Assembly: GCF_030269925.1 (NCBI RefSeq)
Contig: NC_085129.1
Span: 18,095,501-18,159,500, forward strand
Length of the DNA stretch: 64,000 bases
Reading direction: 5' to 3'
Source: Bombyx mori
Taxonomy: Eukaryota; Arthropoda; Insecta; Lepidoptera; Bombycidae
This document shows positions 55,921 to 64,000 of the stretch, piece by piece. The position numbers and the translations under genes are program-made. Within the stretch, counting starts at the first letter, position 1. Each line of letters begins with the position of its first letter. The notes under the pieces were generated by a model. That model made no database searches and was not told the origin of the DNA. It was given only the letters and a program-made list of their open reading frames with translations.

Positions 55921-56060
55921 ACCTGTGGGTAGTTGTTAATACTGGCCCTAGCAAGAGCAGTGCTTCGCTAAATCTACCCGAATAAAGACGGTATACGATA
56001 AAATCGCGTTCATACTCGTACGCCTATATCCGATGATCTGCATGCGAAGTGTGGTTTGTT
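55921..56060. repeat. Jockey LINE scraps
   Basis: An inverted 3'-tail piece (ccctagcaagagcagtgctt) is followed by + strand codons for DKIAF-L-RLYPMIC, matching the Jockey reverse transcriptase. Confidence 0.6.
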
Positions 56061-56154
56061 ATTTACTTTTCGCCCTTCGTAAATAATATTTTGGATGTGT
56101 ACAATATTATAATATTAACAAAATAGAAGAAAACGACGCTAGGCACTAGACGAT

Positions 56155-56784
56155 ACTATAGTAGAATTATTTTGTCCGTGCAGTTTGGGTCATAAAACAC
56201 AGGCCGGCTAGGGCGGTGAGCATGTTGCGCGGGCGCAACGTCATTATCGATAAAAACAAATGAGTCATCGAAGGCAGGTACACGGCGGCGGGGGTATACG
56301 AAGGGTGGTGAGACATTGTTATGTTATAAGTCATTTGTACTTACCTGCAAATTATAGTACATTATGTCGAAGAGAAATGTTTTTATGCATTCGTTCTCTG
56401 AATGTGTTTGTTTTGTATCAAAACGGCAGAATTTATTCAAAATAATATTTGCACGTGTTGTTGTCAACAATGTGCTAAAATTTTTCACTGAAATAAAAAT
56501 AAATCCCGAAAGGTTACAAAGTATAAATTTCTGCCGTTCTCGTTAACTTGCTGCGGCGATATGTAGTGTAAGTGTTCGATTAGTGATTTTTTTCTTTCAT
56601 TTTTATCACTAACCCACAAAATGACAAAACTAAATACACTATCGATAGCGCTTATCGACAACAATAATGCGCATCACTATGCCCGTCCATAAGGCTCGTG
56701 AGTGGAAGAGAGAACCAAATACTCGCTTCACCGCTCCGATTTTTTATGACCCAAACTGCACGGACAAAATAATTCTACTATAGT
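56155..56784. mobile_element. DNA element with perfect 43-bp terminal inverted repeats
   Basis: actatagtagaattattttg...gggtcataaaa at 56155-56197 is repeated exactly, inverted, ending at 56784. The interior (~540 bp) has a GC-rich left part and no long ORF. The target duplication is unclear. Confidence 0.8.
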
Positions 56785-56934
56785 TATATTAATATTTACG
56801 ATTTATATTATACATAAATCCGCACGAATCTTGTTAAATGACGTCAGATGACGCCTGCGCGTTCGGGAATTCCGATCGCGCCCGATGACACCCGAATGCG
56901 ACTTGATATGCCGATATTGTAAGCTACGGAAGTA

Positions 56935-57120
56935 AATTGTCACTTCATCTTCGCTGAGAATTTTCAGTGGACTTTTTGAAAGAATCCAAGACACGTTCAG
57001 AGGTTTCGTTTAATTTTCCACTTTTTAGCACTGATGATAAACAGTTAATAAGACACGTTTAAGCCTGAAGAAACACTAAACGAACTTCTCATCTCGCCTT
57101 CCCGCCAAATAGTCGCTCGG
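56935..57120. repeat. Fourth copy of the intronic repeat at 2940-4140
   Basis: tcagtggactttttgaaag, aacagttaataag-cac and ttcccgccaaatagtc in the same order. Confidence 0.55.
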
Positions 57121-57125
57121 TATGC

Positions 57126-58140
57126 AAATAGTTTGAAACAGGACTGAAAGGCTATTTGGTATAAGCGACATTTATCTTTGTAATCAAAGATCCGTTTTAT
57201 TTGGTATCAATAATTCGATATTTTTAATTGAACTTCAATTAGCTTTACCCCATTCAAATAACTGAAGAAGTCTTTTTGTCATGATGTATTTTGCAAATTT
57301 TAAACTTTAAATGGCTGTTCTGTAATGTTGCAAAAATCTCGCGTAAACCTTTCACCTCTCGATTTAATCTACCTAAAGTGAAAAATATGCGAAGATGCTA
57401 AAATTTTAAAATAAATAAAAAATTACTAAGTAGTACAACAATTCACCCAACTCATCGCCCGTTAGGTTTATGCGCGTTGCCATAGATTATACACTTAATA
57501 TATTCGAGACGCGTTGCGGCCAAAAAATCTGTCATTTTCATTTGACATTAAAGAAAACCAGAAATAAAACTACTTACTTGATTTTTTCTTTTTCAATAAT
57601 TTATTTAATCTATGGCGCACATTCAACGAAGAATACTTTAGTCTCTCGGCATCAGTTTTACACTTAAATTTAACAGAATTGAACGTGATTTGAATAATTT
57701 ATAATAAAATTAAATAAACAATTATTTTTTTGTCTCCCTTATTTACTATAGAAGCGAGTGAGAAGGCAAAGATTCTTGTGCAATGTATTTTTTTTTTATG
57801 AGGTCGTCTCAATCTACATAAGGCTGTCCCTTGTAAGGGGTAGCATGTGTGACGGCATGCCTTCAAATGTTTTTCTACAATAATAATTGCTTTAAACACA
57901 TTTAAAACGATAATTCTTGAAGTCATATACATATAAAGTCGACGATATATGACTGAACCTTTCATACAGATGAAAGAGAACACTCAAATTGTATTTATAT
58001 TCTTATATATTATGTATTTTTTTATATCTGACTAATAGAGGTTTTTTTTTTTAATATATAATTGATCTAAATAAAATTAAAAGGCCGACAAAGTGTGAAG
58101 AAACAGTTTATGCAGAAACAGTTTATGCAGATACAAATCT
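57126..58140. other. AT-rich 3' flank of the TBC gene
   Basis: No gene seen. Confidence 0.5.
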
Positions 58141-58149
58141 ATCTCCGGC

Positions 58150-58225
58150 TAGGGTTGTCACAGCCCCTTGTAGGGTTGTCACAGCCACTTGTAGGGTTGT
58201 CACAGCCCCTTCTAGGGTTGTCGCG
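58150..58225. repeat. Short tandem repeat, four ~24-bp units
   Basis: tagggttgtcacagcccctt repeated, the last unit diverged. Just past the stop of the TBC gene, probably in its 3' UTR. Confidence 0.9.
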
Positions 58226-58251
58226 TTCACAAAGCTGCATATAACCGATGA

Positions 58252-59034
58252 CTAACTTTTGTCCGTCTGTCGGAGGGGCCGTATCTGTTTCAGCTTGGTC
58301 GAGTGACCGTCGAATTTTATTTCAACGTCACAATCGCTCAGCGGGTGCGACACGGGCCCGCTGTTCCGGTCCGGGCTCAGGGGCGTCGCGAAGCCGCTGT
58401 CAATCGATTTGCTACCGGACTTCTCTATGTTAGGACTCAAATTCAACGACATGCACTTTCTGCTCTGGAACAATAGCAGGTCGTCGATGTATGAGCCGCT
58501 TCTGGTTTCCCCCTGGCTGGGCAGCTCCGAGCTTGGCTGCGGATGTCGGTCCGAGCGAGCCGCTAAACCACCAGACACCTTCCCATTCAACTCTTTAAGC
58601 GCACACGATAGACCTTCGTCATTACCGTTCCTTTCATTCTCGCTTCTCTCATCTAAGGCTTTGAGAGGGTTTTTCGTGAGACCAGAATGCACTGAAAGGG
58701 ATTTTTTCATTGTGAACCTTCTTCTGTCGTTTTCAGGCGAATATTTCTCGGCGACGTCTTCTTTGTTCGTCTTCGCAAAGAGATTCGGGGTGCTGATGCC
58801 TTTGTGAGTTCTCCTCTCATCTTCCTCTGCGGTCCTCGACGAGAACATCTTCGAGCCGAAGGACAGCCTCTTGCTGTGGCTCTGGACGATCCTCTTGATT
58901 TCCTGGGGCAGGTCGGCGCGCTGGTGGGCGCTCACGTACCGACTCAGCAGCGTCAGTTGTTGCTCGATGCTCTTGTTGGCGGCTTCGAGACGGGCTTGGC
59001 TCTTTTGATAGTTTTCTATTGCCTCCATTGCTGA
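58252..59034 (-). CDS. plx: TBC gene, last exon
   Basis: Acceptor ttccag at 59040-59035. Starts [20 protein letters not shown], a coiled coil continuing to about LSRY. Then a basic/Ser-rich region ([21 protein letters not shown], phosphorylation-like), a low-complexity tail, and a stop at 58252-58254. Confidence 0.8.
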   Translation of the reverse strand, partial: SAMEAIENYQKSQARLEAANKSIEQQLTLLSRYVSAHQRADLPQEIKRIVQSHSKRLSFGSKMFSSRTAEEDERRTHKGISTPNLFAKTNKEDVAEKYSPENDRRRFTMKKSLSVHSGLTKNPLKALDERSENERNGNDEGLSCALKELNGKVSGGLAARSDRHPQPSSELPSQGETRSGSYIDDLLLFQSRKCMSLNLSPNIEKSGSKSIDSGFATPLSPDRNSGPVSHPLSDCDVEIKFDGHSTKLKQIRPLRQTDKS

Positions 59035-62000
59035 CTGGAAATTTTTAATATTTTTTTTTGTATTGCTTTGATGGTTGGGCGAACTCACAGCCCACCTAGT
59101 GTTAAGTGGTTACTGGAGCCCATAGACATCTACAACGTAAATGCGCCACCCACCTTGAGATATAAGTTCTAAGGTCTTAAGTATAGTTACTACGGCTGCC
59201 CCACCCTTCAAACCGAAACGCATTACTGCTTCACGGCAGAAATAGGCAGAGTGGTGGTACCTACCCGCGCGGACTCACAAGAGGTCATACCTCCAGTAAT
59301 TACGCAAATTATAATTTCGCAGCTTTGATTTTTATTACACGATGTGTTTCCTTCACCGCGGAAGTCAAGCATGAACATTTGTTAAGTACGTATTTCGTTA
59401 GAAAAATTGGTACCCGCCGTGGGATTCGAACACCGGCGCATCGCTAGATACGAATGCACTGGACGTCTTATTCTTTAGGCCACGTCGACTTCGGAAGATT
59501 CCCTGAGAAATTGTTTAGGACATAGTCTCATCGTCATCATCATCTTCCCTAGAACCTTGCTTTGCTCTGGAGACCTTGAGATCTGGACATAGCTCCCCTC
59601 CACAAGGTTTCCCGAGCGCTATGACATGTCCTTCTTCAAACCAACTTTGAGCAGTCTTTAGCATTAACTTTGCTTACGTTCACGAGCGAGGACAACCACT
59701 TGCCATTTACGATCCATACGCCCTACACCTAGATTCATTGCTTAAAATGTCCCTAATAGCCGGTTCGTCCAAGCACATTTAGTAAGACAAGCTGAACATA
59801 AGAACCGGTACCACAATCATTCCTCTTAAAAAAATATTCAAAAGAGAGGTAGGTAGGCAGCGGCTTGGCTCTGCTCCCGGCATTGCTGAAGTCCATAGGC
59901 GACGGTAACTACGGTGAAGCAGTAACGCGTTCCAGTTCGAAGGGTGGGGCAGCCGTGGTGGGGGGGGTGTCTCATCTGAAAGAATTATCGGTGCGCTCAC
60001 GTCCAGCTGCTCGCTCATTCGTCTGTTCTCCTCCGTGAGCTTCCGGTTCTGCTGCGTGAGGGTCGCCAGCCGCGGCATCTCCTCTCGGAGCACGGAGTAC
60101 TCCACGGCGTACTCGCTCAGCTCGCGGCTTATGTCCATCGAGAGGACCTATGCATATATAAAAATGACGTATTGAAATCTCCTTTCTAGCATAAGTAACT
60201 GAAGCCTGCGGGATGTCAGGACCATAGGCAGCGGCTTGGCTCTGCCCCTGGCATTGCTGAGGTCCATGGGCGACGGTAACAACTCACCATCAGGTGAGCC
60301 GTATGCTCGTCTCGTCTACAAGGGCAATAAAAAAAAACACACAAATTAGTTATAGATAAGCAACTCGAGCACTCAACAAAAATGTTTACGGGCGTCGGCC
60401 ACTAGATGGCTTCGCTTCGATTAGTTTCTCATTGCTCCTGTAGATGGCAGTAACATATTATCTATCCTATATTTTATTATAATGAGGCATTTTGTAAAAA
60501 AAATTTGAAATTGATAAAATTTAATCAATTTGTCTATAACAAATAAAGACTTGTATCATTTATTTTAATTTTTATTTTCTATGTTTAATTATACAATAAT
60601 TAAGTGCCTTAATTTTAACAACATATAAGTTTAGGGGCACCCGCTACAAGATGTCGCAAGTTTCCATACAAAAAATATTTGTCTTAAAGTAGTACAGTTT
60701 TTTTCTATTTATACCCTCAGTGAAAGTTCAGTCAAACAAGTACTCGTTACAAGAGGTCATTGATCTGATTTTTAGACGTGTTACATTGCGTGCATCAAAA
60801 TCATATAAATATATTATTAAGTTTTATTTAAAGGCATACCTTTTTCATTACTTTCTCGTACATCGGTTTGTCTATGTCCGGTAATTTATGTTTCAAATAC
60901 TCGGCGGCCTCTTCGCAACTCTGACACAACATCAAACCGACTTTATGAACCGAGAGGAGAGAAAGAGACACAGCGAATACTATGTTTAGAGAGTCCAGGA
61001 ATATCAGATCTGAAAGAAAGAGATGGAAAATTTTATAGTTTAGTATAGGACTAGAGGCTAGATGTAGGTCGGATCTGTGTCTGTTTGTGTACGAGAAGAG
61101 CTCGGGATCAGTACAGAGCTGCAGAGGACTGTGTCTATAGTAGTGTAGTATAGGACTAGAGGCTAGATGTAGGTCGGATCTGTATCTGTTTGTGTACGAG
61201 AAGATCTCGGGATCAGTACAGAGCTGCAGAGGACTGTGTCTATAGTAGTGTAGTATAGGACTAGAGGCTAGATGTAGGTCGGATCTGTATCTGTTTGTGT
61301 ACGAGAAGAGCTCGGGATCAGTACAGAGCTGCAGAGGACTGTGTCTATAGTAGTGTAGTATAGGACTAGAGGCTAGATGTAGGTCGGATCTGTGTCTGTT
61401 TGTGTACGAGAAGAGCTCGGGATCAGTACAGAGCTGCAGAGGACTGTGTCTATAGTAGTGTAGTATAGGACTAGAGGCTAGATGTAGGTCGGATCTGTGT
61501 CTGTTTGTGTACGAGAAGAGCTCGGGATCAGTACAGAGCTGCAGAGGACTGTGTCTATAGTAGTGTAGTATAGGACTAGAGGCTAGATGTAGGTCGGATC
61601 TGTATCTGTTTGTGTACGAGAAGAGCTCGGGATCAGTACAGAGCTGCAGAGGACTGTGTCTATAGTAGTGTAGTATAGGACTAGAGGCTAGATGTAGGTC
61701 GGATCTGTGTCTGTTTGTGTACGAGAAGAGCTCGGGATCAGTACAGAGCTGCAGAGGACTGTGTCTATAGTAGTGTAGTATAGGACTAGAGGCTAGATGT
61801 AGGTCGGATCTGTATCTGTTTGTGTACGAGAAGAGCTCGGGATCAGTACAGAGCTGCAGAGGACTGTGTCTATAGTAGTGTAGTATAGGACTAGAGGCTA
61901 GATGTAGGTCGGATCTGTGTCTGTTTGTGTACGAGAAGAGCTCGGGATCAGTACAGAGCTGCAGAGGACTGTGTCTATAGTAGTGTAGTATAGGACTAGA

Positions 62001-63302
62001 GGCTAGATGTAGGTCGGATCTGTGTCTGTTTGTGTACGAGAAGAGCTCGGGATCAGTACAGAGCTGCAGAGGACTGTGTCTATAGTAGTGTAGTATAGGA
62101 CTAGAGGCTAGATGTAGGTCGGATCTGTATCTGTTTGTGTACGAGAAGAGCTCGGGATCAGTACAGAGCTGCAGAGGACTGTGTCTATAGTAGTGTAGTA
62201 TAGGACTAGAGGCTAGATGTAGGTCGGATCTGTGTCTGTTTGTGTACGAGAAGAGCTCGGGATCAGTACAGAGCTGCAGAGGACTGTGTCTATAGTAGTG
62301 TAGTATAGGACTAGAGGCTAGATGTAGGTCGGATCTGTGTCTGTTTGTGGTGTGGTTCATACTCACCAAAGACCCTAACGACCAGCCCAAGCGGGAACTG
62401 ACTCGTGAACAGCGTCAACATCCACGGTGCCGCGTACAGCGCTGGCGAGATGTCCAGATCTTCTAACTTCGCGTGAAGTTCTGGTTCATGGTCTTTTAGA
62501 AGTCTAGACAGTTGGTATAACTATAATATGGATAGACAGAAATAAAAGATCCTGTGTTAAAAAAATATTTCGAATTAATTTGATTTTGCGGGTAGGCGAT
62601 CCTCGGTTCTTATCCAATGGGTGTCATGATGCGAGTCAGTGATTCCCCGGATAATAGGTAACAGTGCGTAGTGCGGTCTTAATGCAATTGTGAGTCCGAC
62701 CTCATGTCTGAAGGCAGGTGGCTGCGTTCACATTTTGATGTCCATGGGCTTCATCCTACGCAAAAAACAAAATAACTATTCTGTGTGCTCACTGCGCCCC
62801 GGCGCAGTTACAACTGCATACAGATTTGAGTTAACTTTTACGATATCGAGAACGTTCTGTCTCTTCATTTGTTAAACATTGACAAAAAAAATTATTGCTT
62901 AGATGGGTGGACGAGCTCACAGCCCACTTGGTGTTAAGAGGTTACCGGAGCCCATAGACATCTACAACGCAAATACCGCCACCCACCTTGAAATATAAGT
63001 TCTAAGGTCCCAGTATAGTTACAACGGCTGCCCCACCCTTCAAACCGAAACGCATTACTGCTTCACGGCAGAAATAGGCGGGGTGGTGGTACCTACCCGC
63101 GCGGACTCACAAGAGGTCCTACCACCAGTAAGTAAGCTCATGGGCATCAGCAACGTCAGGAACATGGTGGGGCCGCTGTCTGAGTAAAGTTTGTGTGTCT
63201 GACCTGTACTTGGAGTGCACTCATGTCGGGCAGGTATTGCAGTCTCAGTCCTCTCCTGAACATTAGATGTCTCAGCAGAACGAACGCCTCCGCCTCCTCC
63301 AT
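58252..63302 (-). CDS. plx: TBC-domain Rab-GAP, TBC1D1/TBC1D4 (pollux) type, 3' part (five exons)
   Basis: Gene span on the - strand. Exons 63302-63204, 62520-62367, 61009-60840, 60147-60001 and 59034-58252 join in phase to a stop. The first three encode the end of the TBC domain: [77 protein letters not shown] and [15 protein letters not shown]. Next comes [20 protein letters not shown] with a coiled coil ([19 protein letters not shown]). This order and wording match vertebrate TBC1D1/TBC1D4, Rab GTPase-activating proteins acting on vesicle traffic. The arginine and glutamine finger motifs lie in upstream exons outside the window. The last exon adds a Ser-rich, probably disordered tail of about 240 residues. 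A different TBC subfamily such as EVI5-like is less likely. Confidence 0.82.
59055..59492 (-). repeat. Bm1 SINE, full length, intronic
   Basis: Reverse orientation between the last two TBC exons, 20 bp from the last exon's acceptor. Head ends ggccacgtcgactt. Confidence 0.92.
59850..59960 (+). repeat. Tail repeat fused to a Bm1 scrap
   Basis: ggcagcggcttggctctgct... runs into gaagcagtaacgcgttcc and gaagggtggggcagccg, a Bm1 fragment. Confidence 0.7.
60001..60147 (-). CDS. plx: TBC gene, coiled-coil exon
   Basis: Phase-0 exon of 49 codons, [20 protein letters not shown] then coiled coil. Acceptor tatgcatag, donor gtgagcgc. Confidence 0.82.
60223..60335 (+). repeat. Tail repeat (gcagcggcttggc family)
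   Basis: ataggcagcggcttggctct through ctacaagggcaataaaaaaa. Confidence 0.8.
60343..60660 (-). repeat. Inverted copy of the repeat at 21484-21804
   Basis: ttagttatagataagcaact through gctacaagatgtcgc. Intronic in the TBC gene. Confidence 0.75.
60840..61009 (-). CDS. plx: TBC gene, exon after the minisatellite
   Basis: Acceptor ctttctttcag, donor gtatgcc. Encodes (D)[20 protein letters not shown]...KVMKK, 56 full codons, the last helices of the TBC domain. Confidence 0.85.
61041..62350. repeat. Minisatellite, 105-bp unit, about 12.5 copies
   Basis: Units beginning tagtataggactagaggcta recur every 105 bp, nearly identical. They differ mainly at ctgt(g/a)tctg and once at aga(g/t)ctcgg. Because 105 is divisible by 3 and the unit has no - strand stop, it reads as a 35-residue repeat ([20 protein letters not shown]...). 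It lies wholly in a 1,357-bp TBC intron. Confidence 0.97.
62367..62520 (-). CDS. plx: TBC gene, exon before the minisatellite
   Basis: Acceptor atattatag, donor gtgagtatg. Encodes [20 protein letters not shown], then [20 protein letters not shown] and [11 protein letters not shown](D). Confidence 0.88.
62806..62858. repeat. Remnant of the MITE at 17297
   Basis: caactgcata and acttttacgatatcgagaac match its right half. Confidence 0.55.
62886..63133 (-). repeat. Bm1 SINE, 5' truncated, intronic
   Basis: attgcttagatgggtggacg through gtcctaccaccagta. Lies 70 bp from the exon at 63204. Confidence 0.9.
63204..63302 (-). CDS. plx: TBC gene, first exon in window
   Basis: Acceptor ctccctcgcag, donor gtcagac (GT). 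33 codons in phase 0: [20 protein letters not shown] then [13 protein letters not shown]. The Met is internal to the protein. Confidence 0.85.
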
Positions 63303-63356
63303 CTGCGAGGGAGAGGGCGACGGAGCTTAGCGAAGTATGGTGCGGCGGTTGTAAAT

Positions 63357-63590
63357 AGAGCGACTGCGAGTGTGAGCACTCGTGAGCACACTTCCAGTCG
63401 CGTCGACGAGGCTTATCGTGAACACACATCTAGCGGATACGCCAGTGAGCACTCGTGAACACAACCTTAGCGGCTGCGACTGTGAGCACTCGTGAGCACT
63501 CTTCTAGTCGCGGCGGCCGTAGGTTATCATGAACACATTTCTAGCGGTTGCGCCAGAGAGCACTTGTGAGCACACATCTGGCTGCCGCCG
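63357..63590. repeat. Two diverged ~111-bp tandem units
   Basis: gtgagcactcgtgagcac recurs at about 63371 and 63482, each followed by ag-cgcg and atc(g/a)tgaacaca-a-t-ctagcgg blocks. Confidence 0.7.
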
Positions 63591-63683
63591 CCATAGGCAC
63601 TCTTGAACATAAATTCTCGTTACATAAACTTGTAAATGTTTACGAACTAGTGACGATTAGCTAATAACTATTTTATTATATTA

Positions 63684-64000
63684 CTAGCGACCTGCCCTCG
63701 CTTCGCTTCGGAAACATTAAACTTTATTATTGATAGCTGAGTCCCGCGATGTTACCCGCGGTTATTGTCGTACCGCGGGTGACCCCCGGGACGAAGCTAA
63801 TCTAAAAAAAGTAAGTTACTCCTTATATCATCAGCTACCTATCAGTGAAAGTCTCGTCAAAATCGGTCCAACCGTTCCAGAGATTAGCCGGAGCAAACAG
63901 ACAGACACAAAAATTGTAAAAAATCATATTTTGGTATATGTACCGTATACATATATATTCATATGCATGTAATAAAAAGCGGTTATTTCAATATTACAAA
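63684..64000 (-). mobile_element. Probable Helitron, end not seen
   Basis: The - strand 3' end CGAAGCGAAGCG...GGTCGCTAG|T resembles a Helitron terminus. Contains cgtcaaaatcggtccaaccg. The 5' end is unclear near the window edge. Confidence 0.4.

Noticed and set aside
61041..62350. CRISPR-like array
   Set aside because: Head-to-tail identical units without unique spacers, in a eukaryotic intron.
60828..62390. A 520-residue open frame made of 35-residue repeats
   Set aside because: It crosses good splice sites of the TBC gene and consists of intronic minisatellite plus one true exon. Retention of the intron would shift the frame of the upstream exon.

Overview
The window is insect nuclear DNA, almost certainly from the silkworm Bombyx mori or a very close relative. 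It is AT-rich and intron-containing. It is packed with about fifteen copies of the tRNA-derived Bm1 SINE, BMC1/Jockey-type and R1-type LINE tails, DD37D mariners and Helitrons. I see no bacterial operons, tRNA or rRNA genes, or CRISPR arrays.

Layout. (1) 497-10453, + strand: the last five exons of an OCA2/P-protein-like transporter gene (A). Its final 7.5-kb intron holds a full-length two-ORF LINE whose 3' UTR carries a Helitron. (2) 10.5-23.2 kb: SINEs, two intronless phosphatase genes on the - strand (14046-15230, 17592-18821), a foldback MITE, an apparently intact mariner (19796-21102), and the isolated last exon of a second OCA2-like gene (B, - strand, 22959-23137) lying between two R1-type retrotransposon tails. 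(3) 23.8-31.3 kb: a transposon graveyard with a multi-level nest (Bm1 holding a mariner, holding a + Jockey, holding a - Jockey, plus a hAT MITE). (4) 32.4-53 kb: a tandem array of four more intronless phosphatase genes (34738, 41925, 45721, 50782; all - strand). Their repeat units also carry Helitrons, solo-LTR-like cassettes with phased heat-shock elements, SINEs and an RTE LINE. Two units (period 3,796 bp) are practically identical and look like the product of unequal crossing-over between Helitron copies. (5) 53-58 kb: a Helitron, a Harbinger-like element, and a DNA element with perfect 43-bp inverted repeats. (6) 58252-63302, - strand: the 3' five exons of a Rab-GAP (TBC-domain) gene of TBC1D1/TBC1D4 (pollux) type. 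One intron contains a 105-bp minisatellite that stays open as a 35-residue repeat.

The most interesting system is the phosphatase array. Six single-exon genes encode secreted histidine phosphatases that resemble bacterial periplasmic glucose-1-phosphatase (Agp) along their whole length, with the Agp-type RHN catalytic motif, the GHD motif and the cysteine pattern. I infer an ancient bacterium-to-moth transfer followed by tandem amplification helped by transposons. The family assignments come from my own recognition of motifs and were not checked by a database search.
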